The position numbers and the translations under genes are program-made. Shown piece by piece: positions 1 through 10,949 of a DNA stretch of 64,000 bases. Within the stretch, counting starts at the first letter, position 1, and each line of letters starts with the position of its first letter. The stretch is from Smallanthus sonchifolius (lineage: Eukaryota; Streptophyta; Magnoliopsida; Asterales; Asteraceae). Below the pieces are notes generated by a model. That model worked only from the letters and a program-made list of their open reading frames with translations. It was not told the DNA's origin and ran no database searches. Location of the stretch: contig CM042030.1 of assembly GCA_023525975.1 (NCBI GenBank), positions 24,360,350 to 24,424,349 of the forward strand, written 5' to 3'.

Positions 1-1
1 G

Positions 2-118
2 GTTTTTGATTGTCAGCTTGTTCAACTCCCGATAATTGATGCACCTTCTAAAGGTTCCATCCTTTTTCTTTACAAACAGGACCAGAACTCCCCAAGGTGA
101 GAAACTCGGTCTTATGAA
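2..118 (-). pseudogene. Gypsy reverse transcriptase fragment
   Basis: The minus-strand translation gives the conserved block FSPWGVLVLFVKKKDG followed by a YRELNKLTIKN-type motif. This is the N-terminal fingers region of Ty3/Gypsy RT. It continues past the left edge and loses similarity near 118. Because it lies on the minus strand, to the left of A's LTR, it could be A's own pol after a large deletion, or a separate fragment. Confidence 0.8.
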
Positions 119-2730
119 AAAAAAATTACTCGACGAGGTGTCCAAGTTTTTGTTGTATATTGGGTAGAAAAGAAAAAGTATGAAAATGAAACTTTATGTT
201 TGTCCCTCTTATGCTTTTCGAAAGCATTTTCCCGGACTAAGACTTTTCTCTTATTTCAGGTTTCATGTTTTCTATGATTTTCCTCTCCATGTGCCTTCAT
301 GGAGCTAGGAATTGATGTTCCTTGGGAGCTCTTATTTGCGAACTTCGAGTCTAATCACCACTTTACCCCTTTGCTCGCCCTACCTTTCGAGGCAGACTAG
401 CCTTTGGGTTGTAGCGTCCTGATATGTAAACTCATGTCTCGACTACCCTACATTCAAAGTATGTAAGCCATACAAAGTTCGATGTTTGATTGGAATATTC
501 ATATTCTGTCTATGTGAAGGAATGAATAGTGATACTGTAAGAATGGTCTCATCGAATTAGTGTTTTCCCCAAAATGGGCTATGGGTTTGTCAACTCATTA
601 AGTTGGCAGAAAGAGTTGATAGTCAACTATTAGTCATACAGTGTGTATGCACTCCTTTAGTGTTTGAATGGTACTTTGGTGACTTACCATTACGTATTCC
701 ACTCATTCAGGTTATAGCCTTAAAATCCTTAGCACAAGGATAAACTTGAGGTAATGAGTGTTGAACGTCGAGGCTTTTGTATTCTAACTGAGTCTACTCT
801 AAGAGATCATTTCTTAACAATAGATGCTCTAGAGCTTCCCAATTATAGAAAACTAGGAGTGAAAGATGCAATCACACCTCTCTTCTTGGCTAAATCTGGG
901 ATCCATCCAACAAGATGAACTTTGGGGAAGTGCGAGTATAAAAGAGTAATAAATTATTCTTCTCAACTCTTTGTGGACAGTGGCCTATTGTGAATAGTTC
1001 GAGTTTACGTCCTTTATGCATATCATGAGCTAATGAGATTAGCATGAGATTCCGCATTTGGGAATCCTTTAAGGGTTTTGCATGTCGTTTTGGTTAGTGC
1101 GACAATAGTCGTTAGTCCACACTTAGGTTTCTTTGGCATTCGTTTGAGCATCAACCCCGGCTTATCTATTGCAGAGAGAATAGTCAGACTTAAAGGTATA
1201 TTGAATGTCAATGGTTGCGAGAGCAATCCTGTTTGACCGATATTCTGAAATGTCCGATTTCCTACTTGTCTCATGTCGAGCTTCCACAATATCCATAAGT
1301 GCCATGTGTATGCGGGTCAGAATAATACCCTGCCCTATTACTGAAGTTAGCGCATAACACTCTTGGCGTAACTTTCAATCAATTGTGAGATTGAACTGTA
1401 TGATGGATCCTGAGATTATGCTATAATCTCCGACAATAGTTGTGCAATTACTGTAAGTGCTAGTTGTGGTAACGCTCAATTTGAAGCATTCCTGACAAGT
1501 AGAATCTCAAAGAATGAATGTGCGAATTTCTTCGTCGTTCAGGATTTACTAAGGATTGGTTGAATTCAATTTGAATTTCTCTCGTTCCTCCAAAACTAGG
1601 AGAATGCTTTGTGAGCACCAAATTGAGAAGTCTGATTTGTTGAGATCCAATCCTTAATCAAGTGATTGAGAACATGAGTTGATCATCAGCTTAGACAGCA
1701 AGACTCACTAAAGTTCCCATGCACTGCAAATTATGATTACGTGTGCACCCGTAATGATGATTTGCCTTGCCTGATCCCTATAGTGTTTCTTCTATCCCTA
1801 GCTTTTAATCAAAAGTGATTTGAAACGATCATTAGATTGCGTTTGCACATTTGTACAGGAGTGTGTATTGTTTTATCGGATTACTGTTAATTATGTGTAC
1901 CAATACTCATGAATCTGCCGAATATGGCAGTTGTCAAATGAGGCTAATGGTAGAGAGGCACCACCAGTGTCTCTTAAAAAAATGTGCATGGTGAAGTTCA
2001 GGCACTATGTGTTGGGCAGAGATCCTCAAACGAGTGTCGAGCAACTCATGCTCCAAGTCTGTATATATGCATGGATCCACATGATCCTGATGTATGTCTG
2101 GGTCTCTTGACCCTTGGAGTTCTCTCCCATTTAGTCCTGCTTACTCACCTTAAATTCCCTTTTTTTTTTTTTGGGCAATCATGCCTGTCATATAACATGG
2201 CGAGAGTCTAGGCATCCGATCCGACAACTCATGAAGGAGAGTATTTATACCGTAAATACGTTAGAAAGATAGTTGCCTCCATGGCTGGAGTAGTTGTGGT
2301 GCAGGTATAGGTACAGATTCTGGTACGAGTTCAACCTGTTGTGATACCAAGATCGGTAACTGACGATCGCCGCCGTCATCGTTCAAGCTCAGCTCTTAAC
2401 TCGATCTTCTAAGGTTGCAGTATGCTGAGTACCCGTTATTCTTGACTCGTAACCCGAACAATAACATGTTGTTACTATTTATTATTTTCACATCATTGTA
2501 TGTGTTGAAGTGTTCATTACATGTGCTATGTAATTGTATTAGTGTAGCTAATGGTACCCTAGTGTAACTCATACACTAATAGACTACACAAATTGTTCGG
2601 CAACGGTTGGAATTCCTATGCTCAAGTCTTGGGTGTTTTTAGTGTGATGCAAGTCTTAGAAATCTTGGTCCCTAAATGAGTCCGGTTAGAGCCTAGGTAT
2701 CACTAAGGACACCTAATTCGCTAAAACCAT
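119..2730. other. Unassigned interior of element A, no coding signal
   Basis: About 2.6 kb without a recognisable gag, protease or host gene on either strand. The short open frames here (for example 1023-1289 minus and 1984-2211 plus) have no motif I recognise. There is a T run near 2160. By position it is the 5' interior of element A. Confidence 0.5.
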
Positions 2731-2745
2731 TGCTCTGATACCAAT
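2731..2745 (-). other. Primer-binding site of element A (initiator Met tRNA)
   Basis: The minus strand reads TTGGTATCAGAGCA, complementary to the 3' end of plant initiator Met tRNA, one base after the LTR end. This is where minus-strand cDNA synthesis would be primed, and it fixes the element's orientation. Confidence 0.85.
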
Positions 2746-3175
2746 CTGTCACACCCCCATATTTTATTTACTTATTAAATAAATACAGGTTGTAACGATT
2801 GGTTCATTACACGATAGCGGAAGCTGTAATAATGATTTCTAAGACTTGATTACATATACAATTACTAAAACTAAGAAATACTATGATCTAAGTTCTTCTA
2901 GATCAACGACAGACTTGAGACTTGATATTCTACGTCCTTCCAGCTACTAGGAATTGATCCAACATAGCTAGCCTATTCCAACCGCGCCATGGCTAGAGGT
3001 CACCTGAGAAACATACTTGAAAGTGTCAACACAAAGGTTGGTGAGTTCACAGAGTTAGTTATATTAGTGCTTATAGTTTTTCCCCGAAAACCTGTTCATG
3101 ACTTTACCGTCATAAAACTAAGTAGTTTTCATTTGAAAACATTATCATGACTTAACCGTCATAAAATATGTTTAA

Positions 3176-3327
3176 ACCTGATCATTTTAACTAATTAGAA
3201 CCCTTTTGTATAAACATGATCACTTTATCCGGATCAAAACTCTTTTGTTTAAACCTGATCACTTTAACCTGATCAGAACCCTTTGTTTATACCTGATCAC
3301 TTTAACCTGATCAGAACCCTTTGTTTA
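3176..3327. repeat. About 38-bp tandem repeat in LTR A
   Basis: Roughly four degenerate copies of a unit containing CCTGATCACTTTAACC and GATCAGAACCC. The two rightmost copies are nearly identical and the left ones are more diverged. Confidence 0.7.
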
Positions 3328-3714
3328 AATTCAATTGTTCGTAAATAGTTTCAGGTGTATGTGATAAACAGAATAAGAATTGTTGACCCATTTGTAAACT
3401 AGCTAGGAATACAAATAATATGTTCATACATGAGGCGTAACCAAACCATGACAATTTGTACACGCCCCTAATTTCGTTATCCGGTTCTATGCGGCCATAA
3501 ATCCTCCAGATTGTGGTTAGCGCGACTAACCATGACCGGGAGACGTCACTCTCCATAGTATTATTCATAGGACCCTAGGCTACAGTTAATGGTTACTACG
3601 TTGTTCCAGGGGACTTTTCCGGCCTCAAATTGTTGTTCTCATCTCATGTAAACATACAAGTCGTGCCTTATTCTCTTGTTATCCCATAAAATAATTGTAA
3701 GTATGTGTTTCCCC

Positions 3715-3815
3715 CAATCGTTGAGTGTTGTTCATCCGAACAATCGTTGTGTGTTGTTCATCCGAACAATCGTTGTGTGTTGTTCATCCGAACAATCGTT
3801 GTGTGTTGTTGTGTC
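3715..3815. repeat. 26-bp tandem repeat, about four copies
   Basis: CAATCGTTGTGTGTTG recurs with starts at 3715, 3741, 3767 and 3793. The last copy is truncated. The array lies inside LTR A. Confidence 0.85.
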
Positions 3816-4265
3816 CAGCTGTTTAGTTGAGCAAGTTTTCTCCCCGTTTGTTTAAAAACAATTTAAAAACCAGTAGTAAAAGTGGGGTTGGGAGACTCAC
3901 AAGAAGTTAAACCAAAATGTTCATATTGTCAAACGTATAAACAATGTAATTCATGTTTTCAAAACATAACAAGTAAGTATGTTTCTCCCCCGATGTTTAC
4001 AAAACAGTAAAGAGTTAAAAGGGGGCCGTGAACTCACCTTGAGTTTGTGTATGCTTGCAATGATAATTGTTCTAGCCGAACTTGACTATTCGTACCCTAG
4101 ATACCAAAGGGTAAATCGTGTTAAGACCGAACGTCTCATATTGCAAATTGTTCATCGACCTAGTAAATCTAGTTGCTTTTGTTTAAATATCTTCTTAGAT
4201 TTTCAACACTTGTTTTGCTATAAAAACAGTTCTAAGTTACTGCCCAATGTGACTGATGAACAGAT

Positions 4266-4586
4266 GTCGAAACTTCCTAGTTTCGATTGGGCAATTGAGT
4301 ATCGAAACTTCATAGTTTCGATTGAGTAGTTAGGTATCGAAACTATCTAGTTTCGATTGGCAAGAAGGGTATCGAAACTATCTAGTTTCGATTGAGCAAT
4401 ATGTATCGAAACTACCTAGTTTCGATTGAACAACTAGTATCGAAACTCCCAGTTTCGATTGAGTAAACTGGTATCGAAACTCCTAGTTTCGATTGAATAG
4501 GTATCGAAACTCCTAGTTTCGATTGAATAACAGGTATCGAAACTCCTAGTTTCGATTGAGCAGGTATCGAAACTCCTAGTTTCGAT
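4266..4586. repeat. Array of ten palindromes, ATCGAAACT-loop-AGTTTCGAT
   Basis: Ten inverted repeats with 9-bp arms ATCGAAACT and AGTTTCGAT and 2-4 nt loops (often CCT), spaced about 30-38 bp apart. The last unit is 4566-4586. In element A's orientation the array lies about 250-570 nt downstream of the TATA-like box, so it would be transcribed in the leader. The same palindrome occurs in F's LTRs and in Copia K. Confidence 0.9.
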
Positions 4587-4830
4587 TACTGCACTTTGAT
4601 TGACAGAATTCGTCCTGTATATTTTTATGTTCAAATCTTGAATTTGACACACTTTTCTTGTTATCTTACTTGCGATTGAACCTTTTGTATGCTTAGATAC
4701 GGTTTTAAAGAAAATAAAGTGGATAATATCGAGTTTTTACCTCTGGACAGAGATGACGATTTTTGAGAGAAAAAGAGAATGATCTTGACTTCTCCTGCTA
4801 AAACCCTTTGAGAAAACACTTGGAACTCTC

Positions 4831-4838
4831 CTTATAGC
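4831..4838 (-). promoter_or_regulatory. Putative TATA box of LTR A
   Basis: The minus strand reads GCTATAAG inside the LTR, upstream of the palindrome array. It is called by motif and position only. Confidence 0.4.
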
Positions 4839-5329
4839 ACCGAAATAAAGGATTCAAGTCTTCGATTATGGAAGAACCCCAAAAGAAAGTGGAGATAGGT
4901 ATTCTTGTTGTTGTCGTAGAAGAAGAGAGAGATGACAGGGGTTGAGGGTTTTTGCCTTGATGAATTGATAGAAAATGAGGTGGTATGGGAGATTGCTTAA
5001 GAAAGTAGAAGATGTTGAAATTTAGGGTGTGGGATGGACCCACATGGCCTTGAGGCCGAGATTTCTGGTCAATGGGAGTGGGTGGGGTTAAATAAATCAA
5101 ACCATTTGATTTAAGTGTAAATTTAACCACTAATGTTCGTATTTAGTCGGGTTATCCTGGTACGTGAACCGGTAACTCCTAGAATTACCAGAATGTGAAA
5201 TGAGACCCTGTACGATTTTTGTTAGACCTTAATGTCCTTGTTTGTGAAATTAAGTAAATCACAAAACAATTATAATTTAAACTTGTTTATAACATGTACG
5301 GATATTGACCTGAAATGTCGGGTGTCACA

Positions 5330-5353
5330 TCCACCATCGGTTGGGGTGTGACA
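5330..5353 (+). repeat. 3' end of element B's 5' LTR
   Basis: CCATCGGTTGGGGTGTGACA matches the ends of the B 3' LTR (13127) and both C LTRs. The rest was displaced leftward by insertion of element A. Confidence 0.85.
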
Positions 5354-5356
5354 GAT

Positions 5357-5369
5357 TGGTATCAGAGCC
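5357..5369 (+). other. Primer-binding site of element B
   Basis: TGGTATCAGAGCC, complementary to the initiator Met tRNA 3' end, lies three bases after the LTR end. Confidence 0.9.
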
Positions 5370-5794
5370 TTGGTTATAGAGAATTTGGTTATTAGACACC
5401 TTGACCTATACTATAACTTTATGACACCCACTTATACCTTGCTTCATGTTTATATGATTTTGTGATACATGTTATGTGTTACATGCTATGTGTTACATGT
5501 TCTTTATGATTATCTGTTACTTTATTTTTGATGCCTTACTTATTCAAAATTCTTGACTTATTAAAATATACTTAAATAATAATTAAATAAACAATATCCT
5601 TTCCTATATCCTAAAACCTCATAATATTCTTATCCTCTTCTCTATCTTTATCTTTCTAAGCATGTGGAAAGTTCATGAAGCTAAATCCATAAAAAATTTC
5701 TTTATTTCCTCGTTAAGGTTTTTAAACTTTGCTAATTATTTGAGGACACGTGCAATCTGGAAGAGTGACACCTGTATTTTGGGTTTTCTGTCTA

Positions 5795-5847
5795 GGAAAG
5801 CATTTCACATAAATCCCAATCAACCGAGGGACCCGTATGCTTTCCTG
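5795..5847 (+). other. Conserved leader hairpin of element B
   Basis: AGGAAAGCAT (5795-5804) pairs with ATGCTTTCCT (5838-5847), a 10-bp stem in the untranslated leader between primer site and gag. Element C has the same stem at 44302-44354 with one A-to-G change that becomes a G-U pair, so pairing is kept. The position suits a packaging or dimerisation signal; that role is inference. Confidence 0.5.
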
Positions 5848-6070
5848 GGAATGCCCGAGATGAGTGTTTACTTATAGGCTAAAGCATGTCTCCTTGAAAA
5901 TTATATAAGTTTAATTAACCTTAATATGTCATAGTATTCAAGTGATTATATCACTATTTGAGTACAATCCAAACCATGATTTACTATTTTATTTCATTAT
6001 CTTGTCTTTTTTAATCCAAGCAATTCTCATAAGTTTTTACATATTTTCTTGTGTTGTGCAAATCTGTAGA

Positions 6071-7052
6071 ATGCCTCCTCGTCGTGCTCCCGTGGACAAC
6101 ACCAACACCGACATCGATACCATCCTTGCATAAGTCGTAACTCAACTCACTGAAGCTAATGGTGCCACCAATGGTAACCATGGGGCAAATGGTGGAAATG
6201 GTGGTAATGGTGGTGCCAACCCATCTCAATGCACCTTCAAGCATTTCAACTCGTGTAATCCCCTCAAGTTCTATGGTACCGAAGGAGCTACCGGACTCCT
6301 TCAATGGTTCGAAAGCATTGAGAATACCTTTCTCAATAGTGACTGCCCCGACAACCTTCGTGTTCGTCATGCCACAAGTGTCCTACAAAAACGGGCACTC
6401 ACGTGGTGGAATGGGGAGAAAAGAAATAGAGGTGTGGATGTAGCAATGGCCTTACCTTGGGATGAGGTTAAAAGGCTAATGACTGAGGAATTCTGTCCCC
6501 GAAATGAAGTAAAGAAACTCAAAGCCGAATTTTGGGATCTTGCCCAAGATAGTGGTGAAAGCTTGGCATATACGACTCGGTTCCATGAGTTGAGTCTTCT
6601 TGTACCCCACATGGTCACACCTTTGTCCCGCTGCATTGAAAAGTATATTGGGGGACTACCTAGACAAATTCAAGACACTGTCCTAGGAAGGAATCCTGCA
6701 ACACTTGAGGATGCGATCCGTTTGTCCGCTACCTTAACCGATAACCATGTGAAAGCGGGGACTCTTACTAAAAAGGGCGCGGGGACTCTTACTAAAAAGG
6801 GCACCAAGAAAGTTTCCGACACCATAACCCCTCCTACCCACATCAAAGAAGCCACATCTGAACCCTCTCGCAATAATCGAAAGAGAAACGCTAGAAATTT
6901 TGCTGTGGTCACTCCTGCTATTCCTGTTAACCAAGCTGCACCTATGGTTCAAGCACCGGCCAAAAAGCCATATGTTGGAATCTATCCACTTTGTGCCCCC
7001 TGCAACTACCATCATCCCCAAAGCATCCCATGTCGCCTTTGTAATCATTGTG
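6071..7052 (+). pseudogene. gag: Element B gag (capsid region)
   Basis: It starts with MPPRRAPVDN, the same start as element C's gag. A Gly/Asn-rich stretch is followed by the retrotransposon gag core (HFNSCNPLKFYGTEGATG; ALTWWNGEKRNRG). An in-frame TAA sits at 6131-6133, just after the N-terminus. A duplicated TLTKKGAGTLTKKG segment and a Lys/Arg-rich tail follow. Against C, an 8-base deletion near 7052 destroys the first zinc knuckle and shifts the frame; translation would stop at 7075. The intact version would form the particle shell in the cytoplasm. Confidence 0.85.
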
Positions 7053-9047
7053 GGCCATACGATCAATGTTTGTAGGGCCAAAGCTCTTGCGGGCCAAGTC
7101 AACCCACCAAACCAAACCAACACCCAAGTGACTAATCAAGGTACTCCCGCTATTGCAAATGGGCGTGCATGTTATGAATGTGGCAACCTGAACCATTTCC
7201 GTGATCAATGCCCAAGATTTGCCAATGCTAAACAAGGTGGAGCTCGTGGGCGTGCTTTCAACATAAACGCCAACGAAGCTCAAGCCAACAATGACGTGGT
7301 CAATGGTACGTTCCTTGTAAATAGTCAACATGTCTCCATTTTATTTGATACCGGTGTCGATAAGAGTTTTGTGTCACTTAACTTTGAACCTTTACTTGCC
7401 AAGACACGATCTCAATTAGAGAAAACCTTCACTGTCGAATTAGCAAATGGTGATTCACTTACAATCGAGTCTATTATCTATGACTGTTCTCTAGAACTTA
7501 ATGAACATACATTCCCAATCAATCTTGTACCAATGCCATTAGGAAGTTTTGATAACATCATAGGCATGGATTGGCTATCAAATCATCATGCCGAAGTCAT
7601 CTGTTTCGAGAAGTGTATTCGAATACCTCTACCATCGGGAGAAACACTAAGAGTCTTTGGTGAAAAGCCTTGCAAAGGGCTTAAATTAATGTCATGCACT
7701 ACTGCTCAAAAGTACTTAAGAAAGAAGTACGTGGCCTTTTTGGCCCATATTGTTCAAAAAGATGTCAAAAAGAAGAGTATTCAAGACATCCCCATTATCC
7801 GAGATTTTCCCGAAGTGTTCCCCGAAGATTTATCCGGCCTTCCACCCGTTCGGCAAGTAGAATTTCGTATTGATCTTGTGCCCGGAGCTAACCCCTTGGC
7901 TAGAGCTCCATACCATCTTGCACCTTCTGAAATGCAAGAACTTGCGAGTCAACTTCAAGAGCTCTCCGACAAAGGTTTTATTCGTCCAAGTCATTCACCG
8001 TGGGGCGCACCCGTCTTATTCGTCAAAAAGAAGGATGGATCATTTCGCATGTGTATTGACTACCGCGAACTCAACAAGCTTACCATCAAAAACCGTTATC
8101 CCTTGCCTAGAATTGATGATCTCTTCGATCAACTTCAAGGTTCTACTTGCTTCTCGAAGATAGACCTTCGATCCAGTTATCACCAACTCCATGTGCAAGA
8201 AGACGATATTCCAAAGACTGCCTTCCGAACAAGGTATGGTCATTACGAGTTCATGGTTATGCCTTTTGGACTAACCAATGCACCCGCAGTTTTCATGGAC
8301 TTCATGAATCGTGTGTGCAAACCGTACCTTGATAAGTTCGTGATCGTTTTCATTGATGATATCTTAATCTATTCCAAGACTAAAGCCGATCATGAGCAAC
8401 ATCTTAGATTGGTTTTTGATCTCTTGAAGAAGGAACAACTATATGCCAAATTCTCCAAATGTGAATTTTGGCTTAAGGAAGTTCAATTTCTTGGTCATAT
8501 CGTCAACGACAAGGGAATTCATTTTGACCCTGCTAAAATCAAAACGGTTAAGAATTGGAATGCCCCGAAGACTCCTACCGAAGTTCGTTCATTTCTTGGC
8601 CTTGCGGGTTATTACCGTCGTTTCATCTCAAACTTCTCAAAGATTGATGTCCCTCTCACCGCTTTGACCCACAAGGGTAAAACTTACGAATGGGGACCGA
8701 CACAAGAAGAAGCTTTCCAAACTCTCAAGCAAAAGTTGTGCAATGCCCCTATTTTGACTCTCCCTGATGGGAATGATGATCTAGTTGTCTACTGTGATGC
8801 TTCTAACCAAGGTCTTGGTTGTGTCCTCATGCAACGAGGCAAAGTAATCGCTTATGCATCAAGACAACTTAAAATTCATGAGAATAATTATATGACGCAC
8901 GATCTCGAATTGGGTGCGGTCGTATTCGCATTGAAGATTTGGAGACTATCTCTATGGCACAAAATGTGTGGTGTTCACCGACCACAAAAGCCTTCAACAC
9001 ATCTTCAATCAAAAGGAACTCAATATGTGGCAACGACGTTGGGTTGA
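7053..9047 (+). CDS. pol: Element B zinc knuckle, protease, RT and start of RNase H
   Basis: The open frame runs from 6900, but only the part from 7053 is in the original frame. Domains in order: zinc knuckle CYECGNLNHFRDQC; aspartic protease with ILFDTGVDKSF (the usual DTGA has become DTGV); RT with FVKKKDGSFRMCIDYRELN, then the catalytic VFIDDILIYS near 8349-8370; connection LGLAGYYRRFI; RNase H start VYCDASNQGLGCVLMQ. It ends by a small deletion near 8945, where C reads WRHYLYGTK, which shifts the frame. One substitution (RSSYHQL for RSGYHQL) lies in the RT palm. Copies cDNA from element RNA in family members; this copy is inactive. Confidence 0.9.
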   Translation, partial: GHTINVCRAKALAGQVNPPNQTNTQVTNQGTPAIANGRACYECGNLNHFRDQCPRFANAKQGGARGRAFNINANEAQANNDVVNGTFLVNSQHVSILFDTGVDKSFVSLNFEPLLAKTRSQLEKTFTVELANGDSLTIESIIYDCSLELNEHTFPINLVPMPLGSFDNIIGMDWLSNHHAEVICFEKCIRIPLPSGETLRVFGEKPCKGLKLMSCTTAQKYLRKKYVAFLAHIVQKDVKKKSIQDIPIIRDFPEVFPEDLSGLPPVRQVEFRIDLVPGANPLARAPYHLAPSEMQELASQLQELSDKGFIRPSHSPWGAPVLFVKKKDGSFRMCIDYRELNKLTIKNRYPLPRIDDLFDQLQGSTCFSKIDLRSSYHQLHVQEDDIPKTAFRTRYGHYEFMVMPFGLTNAPAVFMDFMNRVCKPYLDKFVIVFIDDILIYSKTKADHEQHLRLVFDLLKKEQLYAKFSKCEFWLKEVQFLGHIVNDKGIHFDPAKIKTVKNWNAPKTPTEVRSFLGLAGYYRRFISNFSKIDVPLTALTHKGKTYEWGPTQEEAFQTLKQKLCNAPILTLPDGNDDLVVYCDASNQGLGCVLMQRGKVIAYASRQLKIHENNYMTHDLELGAVVFALKIWRLSLWHKMCGVHRPQKPSTHLQSKGTQYVATTLG

Positions 9048-9417
9048 ACTCCTTAACGACTACGACTGCGAGATTTGTTACCATCCCGACAAAGCAAATG
9101 TTGTAGCCGACACTTTGAGTCGAAAGGACCATGTTATGCTTCATTGTGCCCGAATTCAAACTTATATTCAAATCCGCATCTTAGAAGCTCAACACGTCTC
9201 AGTCACCGAGGGTAACATGTACGAAGAAATGTCGTGTGGTGTTGAACTTCTGCTTGAATCAAAACCCAATGGCTTACTTTATTACTTGAACCGTATTTGG
9301 GTTCCCGATCACGATGATCTCCGTACATTTCTTATGAACGAGGCTCATAAGACTCGTTATTCTATTCATCCTGGTGCGGATAAAATGGACCAAGATCTTC
9401 GCCAACAATACTGGTAG
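8968..9417 (+). pseudogene. pol: Element B RNase H end and integrase zinc region
   Basis: It continues the RNase H frame with VFTDHKSLQHIFNQKEL and a DTLSRKD motif (ADALSRKD in C), then YSIHPGADKMDQDL, the start of the integrase zinc-binding domain. It ends at TAG (9415-9417) where C has TGG, a G-to-A nonsense change. Confidence 0.85.
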
Positions 9418-9423
9418 CATGGT

Positions 9424-9843
9424 ATGAAGAAAGACATTGCTCTTTATGTTGCCAAATGTTTAACCTGCTCCAAAGTCAAAGCCGAACATCAACGTCCTTC
9501 TGGTTTGCTTGAACAACCGGAAATTCCCGTGTGGAAATGGGAGAACTTAGCTATGGATTTCATTACCAAACTCCCTCGCACCTCGAGTGGCTATGATAGC
9601 ATTTGGGTGATCATTGATCGTCTCACCAAATCTGCTCATTTCTTGCCTATCCGTGAAGACTATCGGGTTGAGAAACTAGCCCGAATTTACATCGACGAAA
9701 TTGTGAGCCATCACGGTGTTCCCTTAAACATAATCTCCAATAGAGATGCTCGGTTCACCTCTCGATTTTGGCAATCTCTCCAAACTGCTCTTGGCACACG
9801 ATTGGATTTGAGCACGGCTTACCATCCCCAAACTGATGGTTAA
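9424..9843 (+). pseudogene. pol: Element B integrase core
   Basis: KCLTCSKVKAEHQRPSGLL completes the HHCC zinc domain. The catalytic core follows with MDFITKLPRTSSG (first Asp) and the second-Asp region, where SDRD has become SNRD in IISNRDARF, so the second catalytic aspartate is mutated. The frame ends in TAA (9841-9843), which is CAA in C, a C-to-T nonsense change. Confidence 0.85.
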
Positions 9844-10614
9844 ACCGAGCGGACAATCCAAACTCTTGAAGACATGCTTAGAGCTTGTGTAATTGATTTT
9901 GGTGGCAATTGGGATTCACATTTACCCCTAATTGAGTTCTCCTACAATAATAGCTACCACACGAGTATCAACATGGCTCCATTTGAAGCTCTCTATGGTC
10001 GCAAGTGTCGCTCTCCTATCTGTTGGAACGAGATTGGTGAAGCATAAATCACCGGTCCCGAGCTAATTCAAGAAGCATCTGACTAAATTATCCAAATCCG
10101 TGACAACATTCGAGTAGCGAGAAGTCGGCAAAAGAGTTATGCCGACAAACGACGAAAACCCTTGGAATTCCAAGTCGGTGACCTCATTCTTCTTAGGGTG
10201 TCTCCGTGGAAGGGTGTGATCCGTTTTGGAAAGAAAGGCAAGTTAGCACCTCGCTATGTTGGTCCACTCAAAATCCTTGAAAGGATTGGGAAAGTGGCTT
10301 ACAAACTTGAGTTACCTCCATCTCTTGGCAATGTGCATCCTACATTTCATGTATCTAATCTGAAGAAATGTCTCACTGATGAGAACCTCCATATACCACT
10401 TGATGACTTGCGCATTGATGAAACGATGCACTTCGTTGAGAAACCGGTAGAAATTATGGATCGTGAAATCAAGCAACTCAAGCGAAATCGTATTCCTATT
10501 GTCAAAGTTCGTTGGGAGTCTAAGCGTGGTCCTGAATTCTCTTGGGAATGAGAGGACCAAATGAAGCTCAAGTACCCCCATCTTTTTACTGATGCCGTAG
10601 CTTCCTCTAGCTAA
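9844..10614 (+). pseudogene. pol: Element B integrase C-terminus with chromodomain-like tail
   Basis: After the stop, TERTIQTLEDML carries the catalytic Glu. DFGGNWDSHLPLIEFSYNN, the QVGDLILLRVSPWKG beta-barrel motif and HPTFHVSNLKKCL follow. The tail VKVRWESKRGPEFSWE resembles the chromodomain of Tekay/Del-type chromoviruses, which guides integration to heterochromatin. In-frame stops occur near 10047, 10084 and 10551. The ancestral stop is TAA at 10612-10614. Confidence 0.85.
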
Positions 10615-10638
10615 ATTTCGGGACGAAATTCCCTCAAC

Positions 10639-10648
10639 ATAGGGAGAC
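10639..10648 (+). other. Polypurine tract of element B
   Basis: ATAGGGAGAC directly precedes the 3' LTR and would prime plus-strand cDNA synthesis. Confidence 0.75.
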
Positions 10649-10892
10649 TGTAACATTTCTGATTTTTTGTATCGGTATTTTCAATTCAATGTAATACATT
10701 TCAAACTCAATTCTAGTGCACTGTTTTGTTTCTTTTCGTACCATCAATTTAATACTATATTTCAATGCAAATTCGCAAATTTTACTTGGTTATATCCTGT
10801 TAAAACAATACATAAGTATCTAATTACACAAATATGGCAAGAGACTAAAGTTACAAGGTCTGATGTTGAAAAATAGCAAGAAACCCTAATAG

Positions 10893-10949
10893 GCACGGTC
10901 GCGCCTCGTTTTGGCACGGTCGCGCCTCGTTTGGGCACGGTCGCACCTA
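10893..10949. repeat. GCACGGTCGCGCC repeats, upstream array of LTR B
   Basis: Three copies of (G)GCACGGTCG(C/T)(G)CC separated by short spacers, in U3 before the TATA-like box. The homologous C LTR positions have five or six copies. Confidence 0.8.

Larger units (their letters stand above)
1..5329 (-). mobile_element. Gypsy element A, partial (5' LTR plus start of interior)
   Basis: Read on the minus strand, the element starts at 5329 with TGTGACACCCG, runs through a 2.6 kb LTR ending in TGTGACA at 2747, then a Met-tRNA primer site, and continues left out of the window. It interrupts the 5' LTR of element B: only the last 24 bases of that LTR remain, directly at 5330. A possible 5-bp target duplication (TCCAC, 5330-5334) cannot be confirmed because A's other end is outside the window. 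The interior from 1 to 2730 shows no gag, so A is degraded or non-autonomous. Confidence 0.75.
2747..5329 (-). repeat. 5' LTR of Gypsy element A
   Basis: On the minus strand it starts TGTGACACCCGAC and ends GGGTGTGACA, the TG..CA ends typical of LTRs, and is followed directly by the primer-binding site. Its length is 2583 bp. It contains a TATA-like box, ten palindromes and two short tandem arrays, listed separately. Confidence 0.8.

Noticed and set aside
4266..4586. CRISPR-like appearance of regularly spaced palindromic repeats
   Set aside because: Eukaryotic retrotransposon context, the spacers are short variants of one another rather than unique sequences, and no cas genes are present. 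The units are inverted repeats inside an LTR.
4798..5130. Minus-strand 110-residue open frame in LTR A
   Set aside because: Lies within an LTR leader, low-complexity Pro/Ser/Thr composition, no homology I recognise and not shared with other LTRs.
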